A DNA stretch of 64,000 nucleotides from contig JADJQZ010000001.1 in NCBI GenBank assembly GCA_016712465.1, forward strand, positions 4,898,001-4,962,000, in the 5' to 3' direction. Made by a program: the position numbers and the translations under genes. Under the pieces are notes generated by a model. The model was not told the origin of the DNA. It worked only from the letters and a program-made list of their open reading frames with translations, and did not search any database. The stretch comes from Candidatus Obscuribacter sp. GTDB taxonomy: Bacteria; Cyanobacteriota; Vampirovibrionia; Obscuribacterales; Obscuribacteraceae. Below, one piece after another: positions 7,617 through 16,853 of the stretch; the first letter of the stretch is position 1; each line of letters opens with the position of its first letter.

Positions 7617-9717
7617 TCTTGAGCATTTCCAGAAAGGCAGCTTCGTCAATAACCTTTATACCAAGTTCTTGAGCTTTAGCCAATTTGGAACCGGCGCTTG
7701 CCCCGGCCACCAGATAATCAGTTTTCTTAGAAACCGAGGAACTGGCCTTGCCTCCCCTCAATTTGACCGCTTTTTCCGCGTCCGTCCGTTCCATGGTGTT
7801 GAGGGTGCCTGTGATCACAAAGGTGAGACCGGCCAGGGTAGGGCTGAACTTAGGGGCGCCGCCCTGGTCTTCCATGGCTATTCCCAGTTCTTTCAGGTCG
7901 GCAAGCAACTGCATGTTCTCAGGATGACTGAAGTACTCTTTCACCTGGTTTGAAATGACCGGACCAACCCCTTCGATGTTAGCTATGTCTTCGGCGCTGG
8001 CGTTCACCAGCGCATCCATAGATGAGAAACGCTGGGCCAGAAGCTCTCCCACGGAAGCGCCCACATGTCTGATACCGAGAGCAAAGATAAGGGCCGCCAG
8101 GGGACGATTCTTGGAGGCTTCAATGGCTTTGACGGCGTTTTCCGCTGATTTTTTGCCCATGCGCTCCAGAGTCAAAAGAGTATCTTCAGTGAGGCGATAG
8201 AAATCGGCAGGAGTGCGCACCAGCTCTTTGCGGTTCAGTTCGGCAATGAGCATTTCACCCACACCGTCTATGTTCATGGCTTCTTTGCCCACCCAGTGCA
8301 CCAATCGGCGCAAGCACTGAGCCGGACAGCCGTATATATTGGGGCAGCGGAAAACCACCTCTTCTTTCAGGCGCAAAAGAGCCGTTCCGCAAGCCGGACA
8401 CTGGCTGGGATAAACGAAAGGCTCGCTGCCCTCGGGGCGTTTAGCCGCAACCACGCAGAGCACTTCGGGAATGATCTCGCCGGCTTTCCGTACAATCACA
8501 GTATCGCCGATGCGAATGTCCAGTCTTTCAATCTGGTCTTTGTTGTGAAGCGTGGCTCTCTTCACCGTGGTGCCGGCCAGCTTCACCGGTTTGAGCCAGG
8601 CCACAGGAGTGACGGCGCCGGTGCGGCCCACATCGAAATGAATCTCTTCAATGACCGTCTCCGCTTCCTCGGGTGGATATTTGTAAGCAATCGCCCAGCG
8701 AGGAGAATGGCTGGTATTGCCGAGAAGATTCCAGAGGGGACGCTGGTCGAGCTTTATGACCACGCCGTCGGTCTGGTAATCGAGCTTGTGCCTGGGCATA
8801 TGCCAGTTCTGAACGAACTGCATGAGCCCCTCGGCACCGGTCAAAGTACGATTGGGTTCCACAGGAAAACCCATGGCTTCAAGCAGAGCCAGATTTTCAA
8901 AATGGCTATCCGGCTGCTTGAGACCTTCGTCGAGAATGTAGAGAAAATAAGCCCAGAGAGCCAGTTTTCTCTTTGCTGTCTTACTTGGATCTTTCTGGCG
9001 CAGAGAGCCGGAAGCAGCATTACGGGGATTGGCGAAAGGTTCCTGCCCATCCTCCAGAAGCTGGGCATTGAGAGCTTCGAAGCTGGACACCGGCATATAG
9101 ACTTCGCCTCGCACTTCCACCTGCGCCGGTACTTTCAGCTCATAGCTGCCGGCTGGAAGATCGGCCGAGGGGGCGCGCACGGTGCCATCTTTCATGACGG
9201 CCACCGGTTTGATTTGTCGTGGCAAACCGGCGATTGTCTTAAGATTGAGGCTGACATCTTCACCGACTTCGCCATTACCCCTGGTGGCACCCTGGAAGAA
9301 GTGACCATCTTTGTAGGAGAGCGCGACGGAGAGTCCGTCTATCTTATGTTCGCAGACAAAACTGAGCACCGACTCTTCCCGCTCAGCCTCTTTTAAACCA
9401 CGAGCCAGGCGCTCCTGCCAGTGCATCAGGTCATCTTCCCCCATGGCATTGGCCAGGCTGAGAAGTGGAATACGGTGCACCACTTCCTTGAAGTCGGTGC
9501 TGGGCTTGGCCCCTACTTTCTGAGTGGGGCTGTCCGGTCTGGCCAGGTCGGGATAGGCCTTCTCCAGCTCTTGCAGTTCATAAAAGAGCTTGTCGAACTC
9601 GGCATCGATAATCTCCGGCTCACCCACGTAATAGCAGAAGCGGTGGTGCTCCACCAAACGACTGAGCTCATCTATGCGAGCCTTAGCATCCTGTACCGAA
9701 ACCTGACCTTCAACCAT
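7600..9717 (-). CDS. ligA: NAD-dependent DNA ligase LigA
   Basis: Seals nicks in duplex DNA using NAD+, joining Okazaki fragments and repair patches. The ATG at 9717 gives 705 residues and is preceded by a good GGGAGAG ribosome-binding site; a start 87 bp upstream is less likely. In order: the Ia domain with NAD-contacting YYVGEPEI; the adenylation domain with catalytic Lys in CEHKIDGLS; an OB fold around GDTVIVRKAGEIIPEV; a four-Cys zinc finger (CPACGTALLR, then CPNIYGCPAQC); helix-hairpin-helix repeats (IEGVGPVISNQV); and a C-terminal BRCT domain (LTFVITGTLNTMERTDAEK). Length and domain order are those of a complete bacterial LigA. Confidence 0.98.
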   Translation of the reverse strand: MVEGQVSVQDAKARIDELSRLVEHHRFCYYVGEPEIIDAEFDKLFYELQELEKAYPDLARPDSPTQKVGAKPSTDFKEVVHRIPLLSLANAMGEDDLMHWQERLARGLKEAEREESVLSFVCEHKIDGLSVALSYKDGHFFQGATRGNGEVGEDVSLNLKTIAGLPRQIKPVAVMKDGTVRAPSADLPAGSYELKVPAQVEVRGEVYMPVSSFEALNAQLLEDGQEPFANPRNAASGSLRQKDPSKTAKRKLALWAYFLYILDEGLKQPDSHFENLALLEAMGFPVEPNRTLTGAEGLMQFVQNWHMPRHKLDYQTDGVVIKLDQRPLWNLLGNTSHSPRWAIAYKYPPEEAETVIEEIHFDVGRTGAVTPVAWLKPVKLAGTTVKRATLHNKDQIERLDIRIGDTVIVRKAGEIIPEVLCVVAAKRPEGSEPFVYPSQCPACGTALLRLKEEVVFRCPNIYGCPAQCLRRLVHWVGKEAMNIDGVGEMLIAELNRKELVRTPADFYRLTEDTLLTLERMGKKSAENAVKAIEASKNRPLAALIFALGIRHVGASVGELLAQRFSSMDALVNASAEDIANIEGVGPVISNQVKEYFSHPENMQLLADLKELGIAMEDQGGAPKFSPTLAGLTFVITGTLNTMERTDAEKAVKLRGGKASSSVSKKTDYLVAGASAGSKLAKAQELGIKVIDEAAFLEMLKNEVSA

Positions 9718-9868
9718 AGCTCTCTCCCGCTTCTCTCCTAAGGACCACACGCCAGAGACCATCTCATCTGTAAAAGGGAAGCGGCGCCCGTTCCATCTTT
9801 TCATAAAGAATACTTTTGAAAAAGGAAAGCGGCGCCGCCCTGCCTGTCAGTTTGCCAACTTGACTAAT

Positions 9869-11071
9869 TTAGTCAAGACCCTCACGGCTCAAGATGACAC
9901 AGTCACCCTGGGCGGTGCCGGAACAGATGGCAGCTGCACCATATTTAGCGCCACGGCTTTCCATCTCGCGAGCCAGCGTGAGGAGAATACGAGCGCCGCT
10001 TGCACCAATGGGATGACCAAGGGCAATGGCACCACCATTGACATTGACCTTCTCGGGATCGATACCGAGCATTTTGATTGACTTGAGCGCAACGGCGGCG
10101 AAAGCTTCGTTGATTTCCATGAGATCCAGATCTTCGACTTTCAGTCCGGCTTTCTTCAAGGCTTTCTCAGTGGCCAGGGCAGGCACTGTGGCCAGATAAG
10201 GAACATCTTGACCGATGGAAGCATGGGAAACAATCTTAGCCAGGGGCTTGAGACCAAGCTCTTTGGCTTTGCCGGCACTCATAACCAGGAGCATGCAAGC
10301 ACCGTCATTGACTCCCGGGGCATTGCCGGCGGTGATGCTGCCCTTGTCGTAGAAGACCGGCTTCAGTTTGGCCAGAGCTTCCTTGCTGGTATCGGCGCGG
10401 GGTGATTCATCCTTATCGACTAACTTGGTCTGACCTTTGCCGGCCGGCACCTCCACCGCCAGAATTTCTTTCTTGAAAGCACCTTTCTCCTGCGCTTCCA
10501 CAGCCTTTTTATGGCTTCTTACGGCCCACTCGTCTTGCTCTTCGCGGCCGATAGAAAACTCTTCCGCCACCTTGGCTCCATGTACAGCCATGTGCACGCC
10601 GGTGACGGGGCATTCAAGACCATCTACAAGCATGGCATCCTGGAAAGCCACATGACCCATGCGCTTACCGAAGCGAGCGGAGTTGGCTTCGACAATGTAA
10701 GGAGCCTGGCTCATTGATTCCATTCCGCCGGCCACGATGATGTCGGCGTCGTTGGCCCGAATACGCAGGTCGGCCAGGGTAACGGCGCGCATACCGGAGG
10801 CGCATACCTTGTTGACCGTCGTCGATTCAGTGGTGTTGGGCAGGCCGGCCGCCAACAAAGCCTGGCGGGAAGGAATCTGACCACAACCGGCAAGGACCAC
10901 CTGACCGACAATCACCTCATCAATGGAATCGGGCTTGATCTTGTTACGCTCCACAATCTCCTTGATCAAAGGTGTGGCCAACTTGACGGCGCTAAGCTGA
11001 GCAAGAGCCCCGCCCATGCGACCGAATGGAGTTCTAAGACCATCCACAATTACCGTTTCTCTATCGTTCAT
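9869..11071 (-). CDS. Acetyl-CoA acetyltransferase (thiolase)
   Basis: A 400-residue thiolase. The nucleophilic Cys is at residue ~89 in VNKVCASGMRA. The motif NGGAIALGHPIGASGAR carries the catalytic His, and the second Cys lies in ICSGTAQGD near the C-terminus, a slightly unusual variant of the common C-x-G-G-x-Q-G. Thiolases of this class condense two acetyl-CoA to acetoacetyl-CoA, or run in reverse in fatty-acid breakdown. Without a neighbouring hydroxyacyl-CoA dehydrogenase the direction cannot be assigned; polyhydroxyalkanoate, ketone-body and beta-oxidation roles are all possible. It is an isolated gene, upstream of ligA on the same strand with 150 bp between them. Confidence 0.95.
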   Translation of the reverse strand: MNDRETVIVDGLRTPFGRMGGALAQLSAVKLATPLIKEIVERNKIKPDSIDEVIVGQVVLAGCGQIPSRQALLAAGLPNTTESTTVNKVCASGMRAVTLADLRIRANDADIIVAGGMESMSQAPYIVEANSARFGKRMGHVAFQDAMLVDGLECPVTGVHMAVHGAKVAEEFSIGREEQDEWAVRSHKKAVEAQEKGAFKKEILAVEVPAGKGQTKLVDKDESPRADTSKEALAKLKPVFYDKGSITAGNAPGVNDGACMLLVMSAGKAKELGLKPLAKIVSHASIGQDVPYLATVPALATEKALKKAGLKVEDLDLMEINEAFAAVALKSIKMLGIDPEKVNVNGGAIALGHPIGASGARILLTLAREMESRGAKYGAAAICSGTAQGDCVILSREGLD

Positions 11072-11388
11072 GGTTATTTTCCTTCACCTTCAAAAGAGCT
11101 CTTCAGACAGGGTTGCCCTTACCGGCATTACAGGGCAAAAGCTCATGAGCGAAAAACACGCCGGATGCGGCGGATTTCAAGAGACCATGAACTAAATGCG
11201 CCTCCCTAATGTTAGAACAGGTAATCCGGGCAGCCCGCTAAGCTCATCTATTTTTATGTTTTTCGCCTGTCAGCCAGCCTGTTTGAAGACCCAGAGCAAA
11301 GTCCTCAAGCGTTAAGCCAGTCCCAATTTGAACTCTATGAGAGGCGTGGATTTTAGACTATGATTGGAGGATAGATATCAGGAAGCAT
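11072..11388. other. Intergenic region between divergent thiolase and RDD genes
   Basis: A 317-bp stretch without a credible gene. It holds the start regions of two divergent genes. A GAAGGTGAAGG ribosome-binding site precedes the thiolase ATG. I see no strong sigma-70 promoter, riboswitch or RNA gene. Confidence 0.5.
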
Positions 11389-12135
11389 ATGTCAAGATCT
11401 TTCCCCGATCCAGAAAACCAGGACAGAAACTCCCGGTCGGTGCGCCGCCCGGCTCCCTCATCGAGAGGGCCGGCGCCTGACGACGATGACGGGGAACTGA
11501 GCCCCTACAGGCCGGGCAACAAGAGCAGCCGTGGCGCCCGCTCCGGCGGGGCGAAGTCCCAGCCCGGCGGCATGCTCGACAAATTCAACAGCTATGTGGA
11601 CAGCAAAATGGCAGACGCCGTAGTGCAGCCCATCAGGGTAGAGCCGGGTCGTCGCCTCATTGCCCTGGGTATCGACTTTGGAGCAGCCTTTCTCATAGCC
11701 ATGGTGGCTGGTTTCATACCATTTCAGCACATTCTCACTCAGGGCCTGGTCATCCCCGTTGTCATGTGCGTGCGCGACTTTCTTTTCGGCGGTCGCGGCA
11801 TCGGTAAGAATTTCATGGGTCTGCGGGTGGTTGACATGAGAACCGGACAGGCGCCTTCCTTAATGCAGGTGCTGACTCGCAATGCCATCTACCTGGGGCC
11901 CCTGGTTCTGCTCCAACTGATAGACCCACTATTGCATCTGATAACGGTGAACGCCATCCTCTTAACTTTGAAAGGAACGATTCACGGCATAGTTTCTCTT
12001 TACGTATTGGTAATAGTCCCTTATGAAGCCTACCGGTCTTACTCAAGGGAAGATAGTATGAGGCTTGGCGATGCCCTGGCCGGCACCTGCCTCGTTGATG
12101 CCGACATGAATTTCACGGAAATGCTGCCGCGATGA
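11389..12135 (+). CDS. RDD-family membrane protein
   Basis: 248 residues. The first ~75 are disordered, rich in Arg, Ser, Pro and Gly. The remainder fits the RDD family: EPGRRLIALGIDFGAAFLIAMV at the first helix with the R and DxxxD-like pattern, then FLFGGRGIGKNFMGLRVVD between helices and a last hydrophobic segment before PYEAYRSYSREDSMRLGDALAGT. Around four membrane helices are visible. RDD proteins are often linked to ion or small-molecule transport, and a few are Na+/H+ antiporters, but most have no assigned function. The gene precedes the Rossmann-SCP2 gene by 51 bp, so the two may form an operon. Confidence 0.85.
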   Translation: MSRSFPDPENQDRNSRSVRRPAPSSRGPAPDDDDGELSPYRPGNKSSRGARSGGAKSQPGGMLDKFNSYVDSKMADAVVQPIRVEPGRRLIALGIDFGAAFLIAMVAGFIPFQHILTQGLVIPVVMCVRDFLFGGRGIGKNFMGLRVVDMRTGQAPSLMQVLTRNAIYLGPLVLLQLIDPLLHLITVNAILLTLKGTIHGIVSLYVLVIVPYEAYRSYSREDSMRLGDALAGTCLVDADMNFTEMLPR

Positions 12136-12186
12136 AGCAGGATAAAGCCAAAGAAGCCCTTAAGCCATTGGGGAAGGCCTGAGTTA

Positions 12187-13668
12187 ATGACACATAAAAC
12201 GGCTTATATCTGGGGTCCAGTCACCTCTTTCAACGGTCCGCTCGCTGCCGGTCTGGTACTGAAAGGCTGGCATGTGCACTTTGCTTGCAAGTCGTCCCTC
12301 AACTTCCTCAGTCTTTCACCCCTTGACCTGACCACCCAGGCCCAGACCCTGCTGGACGCGGCCCTGGGCGGCAAGGAACAGGCAAGAACCTTCAAAGACC
12401 GCCTCAAGCTGGTTGATCCCTCCGAGGTCAAGAATCAGCAATATGACGCCATCATATTCAGTGCCCTGCCTCCCAATTTCGACGAAGCGCGGGGAGCACG
12501 AGCCCCATGGACAGGCGCCGATTTTAGAACCATGGCCAAAACTTTCAAAGGCGTGCCCACCTTCATTATTTCCTCTCTCTGGGGCGGCATTCAAAAAGAT
12601 GGGGTGGTGCCGGAAGAACTGGAATTCGCCAGACGCAAGCCGCTGAGCCAGTGGGAAACCACCTGCCAGCAGTATGAACAGCGCCTGCTTGAAAATCTCA
12701 GCGCCAGCGAATCGCCCTGGTATATGGTGCGCTTACCGCTCTTGAGCGGTGATACTAAAACCGGTACCACTCTCAAATTGGCCGGCATCTACAATTTGAT
12801 CAAAGAGCTGAAGCAAACTCTGGCCAAGCCGCTTAAAAGCTCCAACCAACTCAAACTGGCTTACAATCCCGATTCTACGCTCTGGTTCTTACCGGTAGAC
12901 GTGGCCGTCAATACCTTCCTGCGCATCCTCGATGACGAAAACCGCCCGCGCATCTGTAATTTAGTCTCCACCCAGACTACCCTCAACCGAGAATGGCTCT
13001 CTCACCTGGCCCGGGCTCTAAAAGCCGACGAAATCGTGGCGGCGGAACCGGACGGACTCAATCTTTCCAATACCATTAGAAAACTTTTGCTGGATGATGT
13101 GCAGGTCAAGACTCGCAATCTCTTCGAAGTGAGCGGTCGCTACCAACTACTGCCGGTTCGCCTCGATGAAGACTACTTGCAGAAGCTCATTTCCTACGCT
13201 GAATCCGTTCACTGGGGCGAGCCCCAACCTGCGGCAAGCACGTCCGAAGGCAGCCAGGTAGACTACTCGGAAAAAGTAGCTCGCTTTTATTTCGAGCGCT
13301 TTGTGCCGGAGAAAATCGCCCAGGGCGCCCTCAACGACGCCAAAATCAATGGCAGCAGCGTGGGCTTCAAGTTGCGCGCATCAAGTTTTCCCGGCTGGTT
13401 ATTGAAGAACGCGGCGGACGGCTCCAGCCCCCAGATCTGCGTACTTGATCCGGCCTTCGATAAACCCGATGTCTGCTTCCACTTCAGCGGCATGACCCTG
13501 GCCGGCCTGATTCAAAAGAAAATCCATCTTTCCAAAGCCCTGCTCATGAAAGAAGTAACTGTGGAAGGCAATATGCTGCAGGTATTCAAAATCGCAGGCA
13601 CCATCGAGAAATTCCTCAAGGAATTTCCCCTCACACCGCAAGATTTGAGCAAGAGTCAGGAAGACTGA
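12187..13668 (+). CDS. Fusion of an NAD(P)-binding Rossmann (SDR-like) domain and an SCP2-like sterol-carrier domain
   Basis: 493 residues. The N-terminal ~350 have the plan of an extended short-chain dehydrogenase: an opening strand-loop-helix (AYIWGPVTSFNGPLAAGLVLKGWHV), a central FIISSLWGG strand, and a substrate-side region ending DVAVNTFLRILDD. The classical Gly-rich motif is altered (WGPVTSFNG), so cofactor binding is unproven. The C-terminal ~120 residues (after YFERFVPEKIAQG) match the SCP2 pattern, with VCFHFSGMTLAGLIQKKIHLSKALL and a final KIAGTIEKFLKEFP helix, a domain that binds lipids in a hydrophobic tunnel. The combination suggests lipid or fatty-acid metabolism, which is inference. 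It follows the RDD gene. Confidence 0.65.
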   Translation: MTHKTAYIWGPVTSFNGPLAAGLVLKGWHVHFACKSSLNFLSLSPLDLTTQAQTLLDAALGGKEQARTFKDRLKLVDPSEVKNQQYDAIIFSALPPNFDEARGARAPWTGADFRTMAKTFKGVPTFIISSLWGGIQKDGVVPEELEFARRKPLSQWETTCQQYEQRLLENLSASESPWYMVRLPLLSGDTKTGTTLKLAGIYNLIKELKQTLAKPLKSSNQLKLAYNPDSTLWFLPVDVAVNTFLRILDDENRPRICNLVSTQTTLNREWLSHLARALKADEIVAAEPDGLNLSNTIRKLLLDDVQVKTRNLFEVSGRYQLLPVRLDEDYLQKLISYAESVHWGEPQPAASTSEGSQVDYSEKVARFYFERFVPEKIAQGALNDAKINGSSVGFKLRASSFPGWLLKNAADGSSPQICVLDPAFDKPDVCFHFSGMTLAGLIQKKIHLSKALLMKEVTVEGNMLQVFKIAGTIEKFLKEFPLTPQDLSKSQED

Positions 13669-13690
13669 AGCTCTGCTCTGTTTACTGCTT

Positions 13691-13716
13691 GCAGCGGTCT
13701 AAGATTTGACCGCTGC
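13691..13716. terminator. Inverted repeat between convergent genes (possible bidirectional terminator)
   Basis: A perfect nine-base stem (GCAGCGGTC / GACCGCTGC) with an eight-base loop lies where the Rossmann-SCP2 gene meets ribH, and spans the ribH stop codon. It has no clear T tract in either direction, so it may stall or protect transcripts instead of terminating strictly. Confidence 0.4.
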
Positions 13717-14199
13717 ATTCGACTTCATTGCCGAGAGTAAATTAGCCATCTCGATGGCACCGGTGGCTGCTTCGGCCCCTTTGTTGCCGGCCTTGGTGCC
13801 GGCTCTTTCGATAGCCTGTTCGATGGAATCTACAGTCAAGATGCCGTTTATCACCGGCACGCCCGTCTCAAGGGCCACGGAGGCCAGACCGGAAGCACTA
13901 TGGGAAGCCACAAAATCGAAGTGGGCGGTGGCGCCCCGAATAACGGCACCAAGGGCAATGACGGCATCATAGCGCCCGGTAAGAGCCGCTTGTTTGGTCA
14001 CCAGAGGCACTTCAAATGCTCCCGGGCACCAGATTACATCTACACAAGACAAATCGGCACCGTGGCGACGCAGCGACTCTGTGGCACCGGTCAGCAATTC
14101 TTTGGTGATGAAGTCATTAAAACGACTGACCACAACTGCGAACTTCAAGCCGGTGGCAATCAGTCTGCCTTCAATAATCTCAGGTTCGCCCTTGGACAT
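13699..14199 (-). CDS. ribH: 6,7-dimethyl-8-ribityllumazine synthase
   Basis: 166 residues. Catalyses the penultimate step of riboflavin synthesis, condensing 5-amino-6-ribitylaminouracil with 3,4-dihydroxy-2-butanone 4-phosphate. Conserved marks: VVSRFNDFITKELLTGA at the substrate loop, WCPGAFEVP, and GAVIRGATAHFDFV with the catalytic His. It assembles into an oligomeric capsid-like enzyme in relatives. The gene starts two bases after the stop of ribBA, so the two are co-transcribed. Length is typical. Confidence 0.95.
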   Translation of the reverse strand: MSKGEPEIIEGRLIATGLKFAVVVSRFNDFITKELLTGATESLRRHGADLSCVDVIWCPGAFEVPLVTKQAALTGRYDAVIALGAVIRGATAHFDFVASHSASGLASVALETGVPVINGILTVDSIEQAIERAGTKAGNKGAEAATGAIEMANLLSAMKSNAAVKS

Positions 14200-14201
14200 T
14201 C

Positions 14202-15469
14202 CTATTCCCCTTTGCTTTGTACTTTTTCTTTAGTGTCGCCTGCGGTCTCTTCCTTGCCGCCCAACTCCAGCCAGTGCCCGAGTTTTTCTTTCTTGGTGAG
14301 CAAGTAATTCATGTTGTGGCTGTTGCAGGCAGGCGGCATCATTACCCGACCAGTCACCTTCAGACCATAACCTTCCAGACCCACAATCTTTCTGGGATTA
14401 TTCGTGACGATGCGCACCGAAGTGAGACCCAGATCGCAGAGAATCTGCGCTCCTACGCCATAGTCGCGCAGGTCGGGCTTGAAGCCCAGGGCCTCGTTGG
14501 CCTGCACCGTATCTTTACCGCCTTCCTGCAAGGCATAGGCTTTGATCTTATTGAGAAGACCAATGCCGCGTCCTTCCTGCCGCAGGTAAACCAGCACCCC
14601 TTCCGTTTCTTTGGCAATGAGAGCCATGGCGGCTTCCAACTGCGGTCCGCAGTCGCAGCGCAGACTGGCAAAAACGTCGCCGGTCAAACACTCGGAGTGC
14701 ACCCGAATAACCACATCGGATTTCCCGGCCACATCGCCTTTGACCACGGCCAGATGCTCTTGATCATCAAGGGTATTGCGGTAGGCATAAAGTTTGAAGT
14801 CGCCGTACGCAGAAGGCAAGGTACACTCCGCTTCCCGCACCACAAAACGCTCTTTGCCGAGTCTGTATGAAATTAGCTGAGCAATGTTGATAAACTTGAG
14901 ACCATGCTTGTCGGCAAACTCTCTCAACTGCGGCACCCGAGCCATGGTACCGTCGGCATTCATAATTTCACAGATGACACCGGCGCTCTTGAGACCGGCC
15001 ATACGAGAGAGATCTACAGCCGCCTCGGTATGTCCGGCACGCTGCAGCACACCGCCTGGTTTAGCCACCAGGGGAGAGATATGCCCGGGTCTTCTCAAGT
15101 CGGAAGCCTTGGACATTTCGTCTACGCAGACTTTGATAGTGGTAGCACGGTCGTAAGCACTGATACCGGTGGTCACACCAAATCTGGTATCAGCATCGAC
15201 GGTAACGGTGAAGGCCGTGCTCTGGGACTCGGTGTTCTTGTCCACCATCATGGGCAAGTCCAGTTCGCGGGCTCTTTCGGTGGTGAGGGAAAGACAGATC
15301 CAACCTCTCGCTTCCGTAGCCATGAAGTTGATCATCTCAGGGGTGATCAGTTCCGCGCCCCTATCAGATCGCCCTCGTTTTCCCGCCCCTCGTCGTCACA
15401 GACCACTACGAATTTGCCGGCTTTGATGTCGGCCAGGGCCTCTTCCACACTGTCGAAAATAACTTCCAT
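14202..15469 (-). CDS. ribBA: Bifunctional DHBP synthase / GTP cyclohydrolase II, with a frameshift
   Basis: The RibB half makes 3,4-dihydroxy-2-butanone 4-phosphate from ribulose 5-phosphate; the RibA half opens GTP. The gene must begin at the ATG at 15469, where the diagnostic motif DDEGRENEGDLIGA is read. The frame then fails near 15353-15361, where one base of GC-rich sequence appears missing, and only resumes as ELITPEMINFMATEARG. The uninterrupted frame alone would start at 15335 and lack the RibB active-site start. Further on, RibA shows CLTGDVFASLRCDCG (zinc Cys) and RQEGRGIGLLNKI. As every enzyme of the pathway looks conserved, a one-base assembly or sequencing deletion is the simplest explanation. 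A real mutation would kill RibB. Confidence 0.88.
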
Positions 15470-15603
15470 ACCCTTCTAACGGCTCCTCGAAGGAAAGTCC
15501 CAACTACATATATGTCAAGGGACCCCTAAAGCATAGCCCCTGCAGCCATAGAGGGGAACATTTAGTGAGGATAATTTCCATGCATTCTTTTTAATGGTAC
15601 AGA

Positions 15604-16260
15604 TTAGAGGGCTGTCAGACTGCCTATACCGAACTGCGCCAGACGAATGACATAGCGAGCGATAATGTCCGTCTCCAGGTTGACCCGGCTGCCCACCTTG
15701 AGCGCCCCCATGGTGGTCACCTGTAAGGTATGAGGTATGAGCGCCACGCTGAACCAGAATTTATCCCCGAAGCGACTGTCGCCCGGGTCTGCGCAAGCAG
15801 CCACTGTAAGCGAAACGCCGTCCACGGCCACCGAGCCCTTCTCCACAAAGAAAGGGGCGTAAGACTTATCGAGAGTAAAGCTAATCTGCCAGGAAAAGCC
15901 ATCTTCCACAATCTCAGCTACTTCGCCCACCGTATCGATATGACCGGTGACGATATGCCCGCCGAGGCGATCCGAGACCTTCAAGGCCTTTTCCAGATTG
16001 ACTTTCGAGCCCCGAAGCAACTCGCCGCAGCGGGTGCGACGCAGGGTCTCATTCACAGCCTCCACGGCAAACCAGCCCGGCTGACCATTCAGGGCCAGGG
16101 CAAAGTCGACTACTGTCAAACAAGTGCCGCTTACGGATATTGACTCACCCAACATGGCGTCGCCAAGAATGGCTGTCGCACCAATTTTGAGCCAACGGCC
16201 ACCCTCGGTATCCTTTACCTCAAGGACCTCCCCGACTTCTTCCACGATTCCTGAAAACAC
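15604..16260 (-). CDS. ribE: Riboflavin synthase, alpha subunit
   Basis: 218 residues with the two lumazine-binding barrels of riboflavin synthase. The N-terminal MFSGIVEEVGEV is canonical. The first barrel has ISVSGTCLTVV and then LGGHIVTGHIDTVGEV, and the second repeats the pattern with VDGVSLTV and LIPHTL. It dismutates two lumazines to riboflavin and a pyrimidine. It is encoded 30 bp after the VirB8-like gene on the same strand and 134 bp before ribBA. No FMN riboswitch motif is visible in the intergenic sequences here. The missing pathway step, RibD, is not in this window. Confidence 0.95.
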   Translation of the reverse strand: MFSGIVEEVGEVLEVKDTEGGRWLKIGATAILGDAMLGESISVSGTCLTVVDFALALNGQPGWFAVEAVNETLRRTRCGELLRGSKVNLEKALKVSDRLGGHIVTGHIDTVGEVAEIVEDGFSWQISFTLDKSYAPFFVEKGSVAVDGVSLTVAACADPGDSRFGDKFWFSVALIPHTLQVTTMGALKVGSRVNLETDIIARYVIRLAQFGIGSLTAL

Positions 16261-16290
16261 GACTACCTCAAAACTTGACCAGCCTATAGT

Positions 16291-16851
16291 TTACTCAGCC
16301 GGAGCCTGCTGTGGGGTCAAATCGCGAAAATCAGCAATTAGATAAGCTTTGGTCTCAGAGTGCTGACCAATCATGTACTGAAACCTGAAAGGATTTTCAC
16401 CGGTATCCTGAGAGGAATGGAAGGCAAAAACGCCCTGCACCTCCACCGGCACAAGCCCCCTGGCATCAGGGTCGCCGGTGGCCACCCGGTCAATGCGCAC
16501 GGCGCAGATCTGCTTGCGCTCCGACATATCGCGAATGAGCGCCATCAGCTCGGTGTCGTTGCCGGGCAGGTCTTTACGCTGCACCATGCCGGCCAGGATG
16601 TTGGGAGCCAATTCCTTACGCAATTCAACGCTGTTCTTTTCACAATTGATATAGCTTGAGTCGAGCAAGTGCATGGTGACGTTGCGCACGAAGCCTTCGA
16701 TATTACCCTTGGTTTCGCTGGACATCTTGTTGCCCTTGGGCATGGTCAGGAAGAGGAAACCGTTCAAGAGTATGCTCACCCCTAGTAGGAGGTGAACCCC
16801 ATACTGCTTCACCAATTGTTCCGGACCGATTTTCTGGACTTTCCAATACAT
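16291..16851 (-). CDS. VirB8/TraE-like type IV secretion protein (tentative)
   Basis: 186 residues from the ATG at 16851, two bases after the stop of the gene before; an upstream start would add 11 residues. One membrane helix (about 19-37, HLLLGVSILLNGFLFL) is followed by a periplasmic domain of about 140 residues. That domain opens with NIEGFVRNVTMHLLDSS, ends with a beta-rich half, and has VPVEVQGVFAF near the middle. This is the plan of VirB8/TraE, which has an NTF2-like fold and bridges the inner-membrane complex to the core channel. The assignment rests on size, topology and neighbours, not on a diagnostic motif. It closes the minus-strand arm of the locus. Confidence 0.5.
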   Translation of the reverse strand: MYWKVQKIGPEQLVKQYGVHLLLGVSILLNGFLFLTMPKGNKMSSETKGNIEGFVRNVTMHLLDSSYINCEKNSVELRKELAPNILAGMVQRKDLPGNDTELMALIRDMSERKQICAVRIDRVATGDPDARGLVPVEVQGVFAFHSSQDTGENPFRFQYMIGQHSETKAYLIADFRDLTPQQAPAE

Positions 16852-16853
16852 AC

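Noticed and set aside
15470..15603. FMN riboswitch before ribBA
   Set aside because: The conserved RFN motifs are absent in the 134-bp gap and before ribE.
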